NCBI GenBank assembly: GCA_029379385.1
Contig: CM055613.1
Coordinates: forward strand, 14,154,001-14,218,000
DNA from: Quillaja saponaria
Lineage: Eukaryota > Streptophyta > Magnoliopsida > Fabales > Quillajaceae
DNA length: 64,000 nt
Reading direction: 5' to 3'
Program-made: the position numbers and the translations under genes
In this document: piece by piece, positions 34,701 through 46,926 of the stretch
Position numbering within the stretch: position 1 is the first letter of the stretch
Layout: each line of letters opens with the position of its first letter
Notes under the pieces: model-generated
The model's input: the letters and a program-made list of their open reading frames with translations, nothing else
What the model was told of the DNA's origin: nothing
Database searches by the model: none

Positions 34701-37700
34701 TCTATAGGTAGGTTTCTAACTTCGACAATTTGTAGTCATACGGAGTTATCTTAACCATTCACTGGAGTAGAAGGATATATCCTATTTAAGTTGCAAAGAG
34801 AACTGAAGACTACAACTGTTACATGACATATGTGGATGAATAGCAACAGAACTTTGTCATTTCAACAGTAAAATATGTTCAACCAAAAAAGACAAGTTCA
34901 AATATGTTCACTCTCTCTTTTTGGATATCGAAGTCTTTAGATTAATCATCTTTCTTTTTCCCCCCTTGTACCCCCTCTCATCTGGGAATCTTGAATTAAG
35001 GTGTCCACAACTCACAGCCTTGATATTCATTTACATACTTGTGTTTCTTTAGCATTTTCTAAATAAAAGCTCATGAACAGTTTGTGAATAAATTGCGATA
35101 TGCCAAAGAAGGTGCCAGAGATATAATGGACAGAACCTGCGCTGACTTGCCATGGCATGTCTGGCTTGAAGTTGATGGGAGAGACATTGATATTCCTAAG
35201 GTACACAACTATAAGTGATGTTTCTTTTCCTATTTTAAGTGAGTTCTTTATGTTATTAATGCTCAAAAGAACTGCCTTTCCTAATCCTTCCCCGGCCAGG
35301 ACTCTGAGGGTTTAATTGTGCTCAACATCGGCAGCTACATGGGTGGAATAGACCTTTGGCAAAATGACTATGAGCATGATGATGATTTTAGTTCGCAGTC
35401 CATGCATGATAAATGTCTTGAAGTTGTATGTGTTTGTGGAGCGTGGCATCTTGGCAAACTTCAGGTGTGGGATTTTGTCAAACCTTTTTTTTTATTATTG
35501 AAGTATGTCCCACTTATTCAGACTCTTTGTGCTTTCAAGTTACCATGAAACTATGCCTCGTATACATATTTCGCTGTTAGATTCCTCTCAGTTTCTCACA
35601 TAAACACACAAGGGCACATATGTGCTTTTATTTTAAAATGCTTCTCTCTATTCATTTATGTATATACATGTGGTTGCGAATGCATATGTCTGTATTTTCT
35701 AGTGTTTTAAAAATCGAACCAGTGATTGATTCGAAAAAATGACCGGGTCTTCGGTCACTGGTTCAATAGGTGTTAGATCGATAGTCGAACCGGTGACGTC
35801 ATTAATATATTTAATTTATATTTTAAATATTATACTTAAGATATAAATTTGCATAATTTTATATGCTAAAAAATTAAAACAAAAGATAATAATTCAAAAT
35901 CCATTAAATACTAATGACATACACAATATAGTTCTCAATAACACAACCAACCAATAGGTTTATGACTTTGTGCATCACAACATTCAAGTTTCTAAATAAT
36001 AAGTTAGATGAAACATCAATCTGAAATACAAATTTTCATTAATTCTTAATACAATCACATACTTTGCATAGTAAAACTCTTGCGTTTAGGACTTTAGGTT
36101 TTTTGTTTTTTATTAGGCTTGAGGGAAATATGATTGAACCTCAAAGCCCAAATATAAACTAGTCCGGTTATATAAGACCGTTACCGGTTGTCTCAGGTTT
36201 TACAGCTTTTGGCAGTCCAACCACCACAATGGCTCTTATGTTCAACTTGGTCCGAATTGCCTTCCGGGTGATGGTCCGATTTTCAATAAAATTTGAAAGC
36301 TTTAAACATTTTTATGGTATGTGAGGTTTAAATAAAGAAAAGAAAATAGATCTGTGTATATAAAGTATGTATGTTTCTTCTTTGAAAGACTAGCATATTA
36401 TGTGAATATGATGCCTTTCTTACCAGCATCATGAGATATGAGTTGATGTGAATTATTTTGCATGTTCCCTGTCATGCTTTCAAATAAAAGATGATTTCGT
36501 ATATTACATAGTAATGCTCATTTTTCTTTTGCAGGTTGGACTTTCACAAGCGAGGAGGCTAGCTCAAGGGAAAGTCATTAGAATTCATTCTTCTAGTCCC
36601 TTCCCAGTTCAAATAGATGGAGAGCCATTTATCCTAGAACCTGGATGCTTAGAGATAACGCATCATGGGCAGGTATGCTTACATTTGATATGGTATTTTG
36701 ATGATCACACTATTAACTAGTCTACTTATACACACATATATATGCCATTGTATCAGAATAAGTGTGTCTTAGTCATTTTACCAACTGAAGTTTAATGCCT
36801 CTCATCAACCTAGATTGAATCTTCCTTGTCTTTACCATCTATCTTGCAATTGACTCAGATTGAATCTCTAATCATCACTTTCAATGTTGTACAATCATTT
36901 TGAAGAAAAAAAAAATGGCCTCTCTATTCCTGGTTCATTAGCCAAAAATGCTGAGATGTCGTGTGTGATGGCTGTTTGTTCCAGTTCCTGACTGTCCTTT
37001 CCCTTTTTTTTTTTTTTTTTTTGGGTTCCTACGATGCCAATTGGGCCTTGGTTGCGACCATAATTTTGCTGTAAGTTCCAACTACCAAACCCCATACTCT
37101 AGGCATATTGACTTCAGGAGGAGTTGAAGTGTTGAACTCAGGAGTCAGGACAATCTCCAAAATGAGAATATGTCCAGTTGAGCTAACAGCTATAACTCGG
37201 GGACATAATTAACTCCATATTACTGTTCAATGTCAAAGAAAGAGCACAAGTGGATGATTCTTACCCAATGGATGATAAGGGTGTATACATGTGCTGAGCT
37301 GCTATAGAAAGATGCAATTGGCAAGTTACACTCATCCTAGGCAGTGGCCAGCAGGTCTCTCCCTATCTCCAAGTTTCATATCCCACTAAAAGAACAAATT
37401 TTTTACTGAGAAATGAGAAAAATGATGAATCATAAGTTATAGTTATTTAATATTAAAAATTGTAATCACATATGTTTATGAAACACAAAACCTACTTGGA
37501 ATGCTCTTAAGACCTCTGACTCTGAATGCTACGAAAGTTATTTGCTTGGGATCATCAAGAACATATTAGTTATAGGTTACACTAACATAACCAAGTTCTG
37601 AGATTCACTGTACAATTTCAGATTGATGTTTTGTTAGGAACAGAAACTGATTATCTTAGTGATATGCATTGTCGATGCAGTTAACTTTTTATTATTGCTT

Positions 37701-38031
37701 TTGTCTTTGTGTATGTTGTTTACTAGGTTGGAGTGTCAGGTTGACTTGTTGAAGATTAAACTAAAAAGTATACCTAGTGTGTTAATGCTTAACCAAAGTT
37801 GGCCAAGTTTCTAAAACACTGCAAATTTTACATGCTATAGATGTTGACACTTAATATGCTGTTCTGGTTTGACATGTTCAGGTGTTCATGTTGAGGAGGG
37901 CTTCAGATGAGCCTAGAGGGCATGCGGCTGCAATTATGGCAGAGGTCTTACTTGAAGCTGAGTGCAAAGGCATTATCGATGCATCTCAGAAGAAAGTTCT
38001 TCTTCAGGAGATGGCCCTCCATCTATCTTAA
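31791..38031 (+). CDS. Diacylglycerol kinase, cluster I (DGK1/DGK2-like)
   Basis: Phosphorylates diacylglycerol to phosphatidic acid at membranes, in phospholipid signalling. Exons (plus): 31791-32918, 33841-34216, 34290-34366, 35081-35200, 35300-35464, 36535-36672, 37882-38031; all GT-AG and in frame, 717 residues, the usual length for this clade. Order: N-terminal hydrophobic segment ([20 protein letters not shown], about 25-45); two cysteine/histidine-rich C1 domains (about 78-150 and 150-225, with [14 protein letters not shown] and [15 protein letters not shown]); basic linker; catalytic domain from [14 protein letters not shown], with the nucleotide-binding GGDGT at 405-409 and GTGNDLSR; accessory domain from [12 protein letters not shown] to the end ([22 protein letters not shown]). 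The start is uncertain: stops lie directly upstream of 31791, a second ATG is at 31803, and an alternative first exon is possible. A repeat sits in intron 6. Confidence 0.93.
35701..36290. mobile_element. Putative non-autonomous DNA element in DGK intron 6
   Basis: It starts GTTTTAAAAATCGAACC and ends with GGTCCGATTTTCAAT, which is roughly the reverse complement. The inside has many GAACCGGTGA/GACCGG-type motifs, a pattern I know from dispersed eudicot MITE-like repeats. No clear target duplication is visible. It is intronic. Confidence 0.45.
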
Positions 38032-38667
38032 ATTGGTCCTCTCACCTGCCCTTTTATCTCTTGATTTGTCACATTTAATTTCAGTTTACATGCCTTGTAC
38101 ACCACCATCCCTTTCCTTTCCACCCTTCAGTCAAGGACTCGTATACTTGCCCATAGGCCCCCATACACATTCATTTTCCCTCTTGGGTCTTTTTGTGGGG
38201 GCAATTTTTGTTGTAATTTACAGAGGGGTAGAGGAGGTTGAGAGGAGAACCATAGAGAGACAGCTCTCCACGGAGCTACTGACATATAGGAGCGATTGTA
38301 AAAAGTATACGGAGAACGATACCTCTGAAAAGAAAAAGAAAAAAAAGGAATTTATCACTAGGTTTACAGTGTGAGGAATTGTGTGCATGTAACATTAATA
38401 TGTTTTATTTTATTTTTCTTTCTCAGTTCTTTAATTTCTTTATGGACACCTATATACGCCATCACTGTTTTATAGTAAGTTTTTGGTTTTCACATCAATT
38501 TCAAGAATCGTCTTACCAAACAGAATCTGCACCATACAGTATCCAACGTTCAAACTCTATTGACCATTAAGATTTCTTCAAGACTTGCAGATAATATGTG
38601 TAACCTGGACAACTAAACCTAAAGAGGAAATCAACAAATATAACATACTGTGTTTGAGTCTGTCTAG

Positions 38668-38713
<46 letters not shown>

Positions 38714-39479
38714 CTGTGTTTGTTTGTTAAATGAAACACCGTTTTGAACGTTAGTAAAAGAGTGGAACTAACAGTAAATAGAAAAATACGGATGGGATTT
38801 GACAGGACGGACGACCCTATCACTTCCTCACACTGTAAATATAGTAGCCTCTTTCACGGTGCATGCACGGATGTTTAGAGATTTGTGTAAAAATATTTCC
38901 GTTGGTACATATGCATACCATGTGCCCGAGTTTGAGTCCATTTTTAATTAAATATAAATAATTTATTTGTCAAATTAAATTATAATTTATTTTATTAAAT
39001 CAAATTATAATTTGTATGAAAATATATATTTTTGTATAAATAATAATAAAATATTATAAAATTAAACAAGTTGATTTGTAAGTTAACGAGATATTAAAAA
39101 ATTAAAGTTCACTCATTTTATTGAACAAATTTAAAATAAATCTCAAAATCAATTTATTTAGAAAACAAGTCTAGATTTTTAACGAATAGTTCATGAATTA
39201 TCCACAACCTATCTCAACTCATAGCCACACCATACTAATAAGAACGTTGTTTGTTTATATTTTGAAATTATAATAAAATATATATATACATATATTTTTG
39301 TTAAAAAGAATATATGCATTTAGAAATATATTTGAATTTGCATGTAAATAGTTTTTTTTTTTATATATTATTTTCAAATTTTTTTTAGTTCTAGCATGAA
39401 TGTATGTATTTGACTTGACTGAATATGTAATTAGTCGATGTGCTTTTATAAGTTGGCCTAGACACACCTAACTAATTGC

Positions 39480-39514
<35 letters not shown>

Positions 39515-40238
39515 TAAAAAATTTATAAATTAATAATATGAATAATTGAATACAAAATTTACATGTAAATAAAATAAGAATAAATAAATTTATTTTAGTC
39601 AAATGAAGAAAATGACCTTTATATCAAATTAAATAATTATAATTATAATTTAAAAGATAAATAATATAATTATGTATAAATAATTAAATAAAAAAATTTA
39701 TATAAATAAAATGAATATTAGTAAAGAAAAATATTAGTTACTAATATTAAAATAAATTTAATAAATAATAAAAATAAAAATAATAATAGGAATAATAAAA
39801 GAAATATAAATAAAAGTATAGAAATAAAAAATAAAATAATATTTTAAATAAAAAATAAAAATATATTTTTTATTATTTTATGAATTATCTGTTCAATATA
39901 TTTTTGCCATTTTAACATAATTTGTTAAGTATTTCGTGATTGAAAATTATATATCACATAAAAAATAAAATAAAATGACTATAGTTCATTTGATTCTATT
40001 AAAAAAATACAAAAATATCATTCTATTATCAATTTCATTCAGATTTTATATTTATCAAACTAGGTTAAACGTGTAATGATCAGTAGAGTTATTTATTTTT
40101 ACCATTTTAACATAATTTTTATAGCATCTATCTCGTTTTATCAACACTATTTAAAAAGTCAAAATATAAGATTTGTCAACTGCTCACATTATTATCATAT
40201 AATTTTAATTCTAATTTAATTTTAGCTTTATCAAATAC
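38032..40238. other. DGK 3' flank and AT-rich spacer
   Basis: About 38032-38580 probably contains the DGK 3' UTR on the plus strand. Beyond it lie an AG microsatellite, an (AT)n(GT)n run at 39480-39513 and very AT-rich sequence. No gene is seen. Confidence 0.4.
38671..38712. repeat. (AG)21 microsatellite
   Basis: A perfect AG dinucleotide run of 42 bases. Confidence 0.97.
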
Positions 40239-40286
40239 TTTTTTTTGATATTACAACAGGCCTAAACGCCCAAAAAAAAGAAGGAA

Positions 40287-40967
40287 CTAACACAAAACAA
40301 AACGAGGTTTTGCAACCCCAAGCAGATTACCAAGAAGGAGAAGCTCCAGTTCTTCCGGAAGTCGAAAATGATAAGAATCTAAAGATTCACCCGCAGCATT
40401 AGTAGCAAGCCAATCCAAGCAAGAGTTACATTCATTATAAACATGATTAACATGCACTGTCCAATCCTTAGATAACAAACTGTGGATGTTTGACACCAAG
40501 GAGCGTTGCACCTTTATCCCAATAGGTACCTCCTTAACAAAAGAAATAACAGTCTTGGAGTCAATTTCTAGCTTCACTTTCCTATAACCTAAACTCCAAG
40601 CAAGGCTTAACCCATGTAACATTGCCCATAATTCCGCCACCACAGCTGTGCAGTACCCTTTGTCAACCACAAAACCTGCTATCCAATTCCCAAAAGAGTT
40701 ACAAATCAAACCCCCTGCTCCACTAGCTCCAGGATTACTCCTGCTAGCACCATCAGTGTTTAAGGTGACCCAGTCATTTGGAGGTTTGTTCCAACTCAAG
40801 AGGGTGCATACCCTCTGCTTATCTGTCGAGTCCGTAGGAAGAGTAGTGTTGGCATCCACAATCACAGTCACCAGCCGAATAATAAGTGCCACTGGTTGAT
40901 AGGGCACAACAAAAGAAATGTCGAAAGTCTCTTGGTTTCGCCATTTCCCCAAGGTCCAACAAGTCAC
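40287..40967 (-). pseudogene. LINE RNase H domain remnant
   Basis: An open stretch of 226 codons with NTDGASRSNPGASGAGGLI, AELWAMLHGLSLAWSLG, then KLEIDSKTVISFV and VNHVYNECN, the plant RNase H-like (RVT_3) domain that follows reverse transcriptase in many plant LINEs. The conserved acidic residues (D of NTDGA, E of AELWA, D of EIDS) are present. It is out of frame with the RT remnant. Confidence 0.8.
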
Positions 40968-41286
40968 CCTAATTAAAGATAATAGGCCACTCGAAGTTAT
41001 GAACCCATATATGGGTATGCATGTTCAACGTCATCCAATCTTTAAGAGAACTTCCAAAGAATAGGTTTTTGGATTTACTTTTAATCAATTGCAATGTAAA
41101 ACTATCTCAGCGTTGGCATTACAGCGCCTGCAAGCAGGGCTGGCAGCACAGCCCCTGCAAGTAGGGCTGGCAGCACAACCCTTTTGATGCTTTTCTGTAT
41201 TCGTCGTGAGCCTATTATGGTACATCAACCACAAGGAGGACCTTATTCTTTGAGGACCAGGCTAATGCCATATAGTCTTCCACTTT

Positions 41287-42740
41287 TTATCCACTATACC
41301 CGAGGAAACATGTTGCTACAAGCTTTGATAGGCAGAACAAAATAGTGAAGTTTCCATTGCAAGTGCCACCCCACACCACTTTATCACTTCCTATGGAATC
41401 ATGAGGTATTGGGATACACTTGATTTTCCGCAGAGCAGTATGCAAGACAGCCCAATTCCAATCACCATTCCAACAAAAGCAAGAAACAGATTTCTTAATC
41501 TCATTTTCCAGGATATTATAGAGAGCATAATAAATCAACGGCTGCTCTATACCAATCCAGTAGTTAAGCCAAAATTGAATTTTCTTACCATCTCCCAAGC
41601 TCCATCGAGAGCTTCTCATCAAATCCTCCCAAATGTTGACTATTCCCTTCCAAATATGGGAATCAGTAGCTTTCTTTTTAATCGGCTCTTCAACTCCCTG
41701 AAAGGTTACGTACTTGTGTGAAAGGACTTCTGTCCAAAGCCCTTGCTGCTTGCTGACAATTCCCCATTCCAGCTTCATAAAACACGCATTATTCATCAAA
41801 TGTAGGTGTCTCATTCCAAGGCCTCCAACATCTTTCCTCATGCAAAGAGTATCCCAGTTAATGAGATGCACCTTTCTCGTAGTATCCGTGTCTCCCCAAA
41901 TGAAATTCCTACATAATCTTTCAATCTCATGGCAAGTCTCCTGAGGAATTCTATTGGTTTGCATTACATAGTTAGACATGGCCATAATAACGGACTGGGC
42001 TAAGGTAATACGCCCTGCAAGTGATAAGTGTTCCGCCTTCCACCTCGATAATCTACTTCGAACTCTATTAACCACATACTCAAAAGTCTTACTCTTTCAT
42101 GGTGAAGAGGGATTCCAAGATACATATCTAGATTATTAGTAATTTGAAAACCACTAGAAGAAGCAATGTTATGAGCTAGATGACTACAGTCATTTTTTCA
42201 AAAATAAATGTGGGTCTTAGCTGTGTTCACTTTTTGTGCCGAAGCTCTACAAAAAATATTCAAAGATTGATTGATCACTTCCATTTGATTAATTGAAGCT
42301 TTTCCAAGGATTAAATCATTCGTGAACATAAGGTGCGCAATCATAGGTCCTTGGTTACCAATACGAATAGGTAACCAATTGCCTTGATTTACATGGCCCT
42401 GAATAATGTGGGTGAGCCTTTCCAACACAACACAAATGAGTAAGGAGAAATTGGATCAACTTGATGAACTTTTCGGGAAGGCTTGAAAGGGTCCAACTTA
42501 GTACCATTCCATAACATCTCCATGGTATGAGTGGTGATATAGTCCATAATTACTGTAATTAGGTTCTATGGAAGCCCCAGCAAACCAGAAGTTTCTTCAA
42601 TAAAACCCCAGTCCAAGCGATTGTATGCCTTCTCTAGATTAATTGTAATCGCCATAAACCCCATTTGCCTTTCAAATTTCTCATTATATGGATCAACCCT
42701 TGTGCTACAACGATATTATCTTGGATATGTCTTCGAGGGA
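41287..42740 (-). pseudogene. LINE reverse transcriptase remnant
   Basis: Contains GNQGPMIAHLMFTNDLILGK, where the catalytic F-A-D-D box has become F-T-N-D (42326-42315), so it is inactive. Further along is RVRSRLSRWKAEHLSLAGRI and then RNFIWGDTD, standard C-terminal RT motifs of plant L1 elements. Stops and frame changes separate the pieces near 42080-42200 and 42430-42600. Confidence 0.8.
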
Positions 42741-42768
42741 CAAAATTGAAATTGACTTTAACAAATAT

Positions 42769-44279
42769 TTTGTCTTTATTTAAGGCTAAATCTGGAAAAC
42801 TATATTATTATCCAACTTTTCATTTCATAAACTTCCTGTAAAACCAGTAATTGATGTACAAAGTTAGTGAGATGGAGTAGTATTAATAATTGAAAGGCTT
42901 TGTCAACCTATGTCCAATTTTGAGTGGAGTCAACTTTTTAGTTTTGACATGAATGTCTTATGTTTGATCAGATCAGAGACGTAATTAATCATAATAGGCA
43001 TAAACTAATTATACAAATACACCTTATTGCTAAACCAAAAAAACAATACCAAAGCCAGCATTATAGTATGAACCAAAACAAGTCGAACGACACATATTAA
43101 AAGCAAAAAATCGATAACCCATAAAATTTATTGTTACAATACTAACTAAAACTTCATTCCTTCTAACTGAAAAACTAATTTTAATTCGACTCCTAAATAT
43201 AATAAAAAAGTTGACGTTGCCTTCTAACTGAAAAACTAATTTTAATTCGACTCCTAAATATAACAAGAAAGTTGATGTATAAAATTCAATGACCCAACAT
43301 CTCTCTATCAAGGAAAATCTCCACCATATTTGTTGTTCACATGATAATCTCAATCATAAACTCCCATTAAGGACAGATCATATCAACTGTAACAAAAACT
43401 CCCAAAAAGAAAAAAATAAATTTTATGACAAAATAAAATAGTTTCAATATTTGTCATAAGAATAATCAGATCTAAAAAAAAAGAGCACCACAATCTCTAA
43501 ATCTGTTATAAAAATAATTAAATCTGACATTGATTTATTTAAAGCTAAATTAAGATGAAGAGGATGACAAGAGGTTGCTGCAAGAGCGAAAGAGCAGCCG
43601 CCCCTTGTAGAGAGATCTAGAGAGTGGAAAAAGAGGGAAGTGATATCTATAAATATTAAAAAAAAAAAAAAAAAAGGAGGAAGGAGAAATATTTGTGGAG
43701 GAGTGGATCTCATTGATATTTTTTATTTTAACTAATTACCTTCAAAGTTATTGCACGAATCTGAAATATTATATTTTCTAAATCAGGATCATGTCTTATC
43801 AATTATTCTAGCTAGTGGCTGGTGACTATTAATGTATGTATTAAAAACTCACGGTTATTTGTTGTATGCACTATTTAGCGTCGTTTAAAATATAAATTAT
43901 TAATTTTAAAAAATTATATTATTGAATTTTAACACTTGCCCTTTTAACATGTTATAAAAATTTGTGATTAGTCAATCGATTATTATGTATTAAAGTTTAT
44001 TATAATTTAAATAATTCAATGTTGGTGATAATAAGTCATGATGGCAAAGTGTTCTTATTCCTACAACATATTTAACTCAAGTAAATGATAAGAAAAAAAA
44101 AAAATTGGAAAATGAAATACTATATTATCTGGCAAACTAGGTTATGAAATTGCAAACTGAAAAGCAAATGTTGAATTAATTTTTATTTTGTGTTGGTGGA
44201 AGGGAGAAAACAGTTGAATTGATAATAAATACTAGATGATGAAGTTGTCAATAGGAAAAAGGTGATTGTTTCCCTTCTT
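42769..44279. other. AT-rich spacer
   Basis: No gene is seen. A two-copy direct repeat with a period of about 61 bp (CCTTCTAACTGAAAAACTAA at 43159 and 43220) is present. Confidence 0.4.
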
Positions 44280-46540
44280 ATAAGACACCACCAAGTTTGT
44301 GTTGCATCTCTCTCTCCTCCTCTTCTGTTTCTGTTTCTGTTTCATTTCCCAAGAAAACGTCAGATACATATATAGTCATCATTTATTATAAGTCTCTCTC
44401 TTCAATTCTGATGTTGGCTTTTCAAAAGTTCCCTTGATTCTTGTAAAAGAAAAATGGAAAACCCTAGTAGACTCCATTGGCCCAGTCCTTGAAAAATCTA
44501 CAAGAGAGAGCTAGCTGCCTCCTTCTGTTCCTGCTATTTGCTGATCAGAGCTTTTCTAAAGTTAGTTTCTGAGTTTTCAACAACTTTAAAGCTCCATTAA
44601 TACATTACACTAACAAACACACAAACACTGAAACTGTACTGTATCTCTCTTTCCCAGGTATACAATACATATATATATATAAAAATTATATGTATGTATA
44701 TCTAGCTATTTCAATTGGGTCATCATGATCATCATCATAATATAAGGCCAGATCATCAAATATCATCTTCTACATTTGTCCAGCATATTCATGTCTGTAT
44801 ATCTAGCTATTTCAATTGGGTCATCATGATCATCATCATAATAGAAGCTGGCTGATCATCAAATATCATCTTCTACATTTGTCCAGCATATTCATGTCTA
44901 TCATATCTATGCCACACAGACAGAAACATATATATATATGTTTTTTCTAGCTCCTTCTTCCATATTCACTCTTTTTTTATAATATAATATATATATTAGC
45001 ATCTTGATAGCTACACAACAAAGCCAAGCAATAAATTCAATAGAAACGGTTCAACATTTGCTACTAAGCTCACATCATCTGTTGCTTAGATCTTCGTATG
45101 CATTGGGACAAAAGAAAGTTATTGTACCTGTGTTAATTTAGCTCACCTATGATGCCTATAAGTTTTATGTGCAATGCTATACATGCATTAGGACAAAATG
45201 AAAAGAAAGTTGTAGAGCAACTTGGGCTTAACTCAGGTGTAAGATCGAGTGAAATTTTGATCTGAAAAAAAAGTTACAGCTAGTAATCCTTTAATTGAAA
45301 ATAGATTATTAATAGGAGGAAACTAAAACCCAGTATTTTTTTGCCCGCAATTATTTGAAAATATTAATTAATGAAACATACCCATTAAGGCTATTATTAG
45401 ACCCAGTTAGGTAAACTATTCATTTCCTTCGGGCTGTGTTGGTAAAGTCACAGATTGCTCATGTAACCAATGCTTGAATACTTAATGTAACTTACAAAAA
45501 GCTTTTTGATTTCCCCTCTCGGAAATTGAAGTGTTTTGTAGTAGTTTTTCAGTTTTCACCCAAGTGTGAGAAAAGTTAAATTTTAAAAGCTGTCCAAAAA
45601 GTTCAGAAATGCACACTTACAGAGAAGCTAGCTATAGCCAAGGGTACTAGGGATGGTGTCTGTTAAATTTGAAAACCAAGCTAGCGATAGCTGCTAATTA
45701 GAAACAAAAACCTATAAATATATATTCATACATGTACAGATCAGAGTACTGCAGCTGCAGAGCAGGCAAGAATTTCACATCTGATAGATAGATGGATAGG
45801 TTTTTTATTTTTTCAGTGGTACGTAGACAGACATGCTTTCTTGTCCACGTGAAATGAACATTCAAGGGTGATTAGAAAAGCACCCTTGACCATTCATCTA
45901 ACCTCAATTTATGCAAATTGATTAATGAACAGTTCATCAATCTTAATTACTCTCCTAAATCATCCATTTAGAAAACTTAATTACTCTAATGTAATTGTCT
46001 GAGCCCAAGGCCTAGCCGCCTAGGAGATAATAGCTGAGTGCTTCTGTGTTTGGGTGTGTGTGTGTTGCTGATTACAGACACAGAATTTTAAATTTTGATA
46101 AGAAAATAAAATGCCTAAGCAAGAGTAGTACTGGTCCAGCTGCAAGCTGCAAGCTTTGCAAAGAAACTACACAAACAAAAGGGTTAGAATTCACCTTCAA
46201 ACCAAATATATATGCATGTCCTATAAAAAATCTAATTACAACAAGTACTCAAAAATAAAAGAAAGAAAAAGAAAAATCTAGCTGCGCCCAGTATAAAAAA
46301 CCCAGTCTAGGATTCAAAGTAGTAGTGTTCATAAACCAAAGAAAGCCTTAAATTCAGCTATCTGAGTTAAATTTCTGTTTATAATAAATTAAGTTGTAGT
46401 ATTCAAAAATCAAAATTAAGTTTAGGAAATCCAGATTAATATATAATATAAGGAAATCAATTAGAACAGAAAGCCTTACATTTCTGACAGTAGAACCAAC
46501 AAGAGCAGCTAGCTAGGTACCTGAGAAGAACAACCAGCAA
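44280..46540. other. Transcribed-looking non-coding region downstream of MIR166
   Basis: Pyrimidine-rich CTCTCTCTCC / CTGTTTCTGTTTCTG near 44310-44345 resembles plant leader sequence, but no protein frame follows. It may be part of the long MIR166 primary transcript on the minus strand or a separate non-coding RNA; the sequence does not decide. Confidence 0.25.
44696..44900. repeat. 101-103 bp tandem duplication
   Basis: TCTAGCTATTTCAATTGGGT at 44701 recurs at 44802, and the match runs on through TCATCATGATCATCATCAT and TACATTTGTCCAGCATATTC. The copies differ by a small insertion (GAAGCTG) in the second. Confidence 0.9.
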
Positions 46541-46544
46541 ATGT

Positions 46545-46632
46545 TGGGTGGGGGGAATGAAGCCTGGTCCGAGAATCATTTAGGATTCAAAGTAGTCTAC
46601 ATGACCTCGAGCCAGACAACATTCCTCTCAAC
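46545..46632 (-). ncRNA. MIR166: MIR166 precursor hairpin, downstream copy
   Basis: A second hairpin about 70 bases further along the same strand. The mature 21-mer (same start TCGGACCAGGCTTCATTC) is at 46572-46552, and the star beginning GGAATGTTGTCTGGCTC is at 46625-46605. The loop is shorter (about 32 bases). Same strand and close spacing suggest one primary transcript carrying both hairpins. Confidence 0.95.
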
Positions 46633-46702
46633 CTTAACATTTACAATTCAGATCAATTTGATGAGTACTATGTAATCCAGCAGAGCAGCAGATTCAGACC
46701 CA

Positions 46703-46812
46703 GTTTGAGGGGAATGAAGCCTGGTCCGAAGCCTTAGTAATAGTAACAAAGGAAGTTCTCTTGGTTAGCCTTATGTTGAAAAAGCCTCGAGCCAGCCAAC
46801 ATTCCCCTCAAC
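46703..46812 (-). ncRNA. MIR166: MIR166 precursor hairpin, upstream copy
   Basis: miR165/166 targets class III HD-ZIP mRNAs (family knowledge). On the minus strand the 3' arm holds the mature 21-mer beginning TCGGACCAGGCTTCATTC at 46729-46709. The 5' arm holds the star strand beginning GGAATGTTGGCTGGCTC at 46805-46785. The arms pair over more than 20 bases, extending into GAGGGG/CCCCTC at the base, with a loop of about 55 bases. The star has GGCTGG where the usual star has GTCTGG. Confidence 0.95.
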
Positions 46813-46918
46813 AATATACAATATTCAATCCAAGTAAAGCCAAGCCAGATGAACCAGACCCAGAAACCTCCTTGTGTTTTTCTTTGGGACTCTGAAAACC
46901 CTAACCCACACATACCTT

Positions 46919-46926
46919 CTTATATA
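46919..46926 (-). promoter_or_regulatory. Likely TATA box of the MIR166 cluster
   Basis: TATATAAG on the minus strand, about 110 bases before the first hairpin. It would place the start of transcription near 46890. Confidence 0.45.

Larger units (their letters stand above)
40239..42755 (-). mobile_element. 5'-truncated L1-type LINE with RNase H
   Basis: Minus-strand non-LTR retrotransposon. The end at about 40239-40246 is a run of T on the plus strand, that is, a short poly(A) tail. Imperfect 13-base flanking repeats, CTTTATCAAATAC at 40226-40238 and CTTTAACAAATAT at 42756-42768, are a likely old target duplication. The element keeps only the later part of the reverse transcriptase and the RNase H; the endonuclease and most of the RT are missing, as is usual with 5' truncation. 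Confidence 0.8.

Noticed and set aside
38578..38823. Frame with a long Leu-Ser run
   Set aside because: The run is simply the AG microsatellite read in translation.
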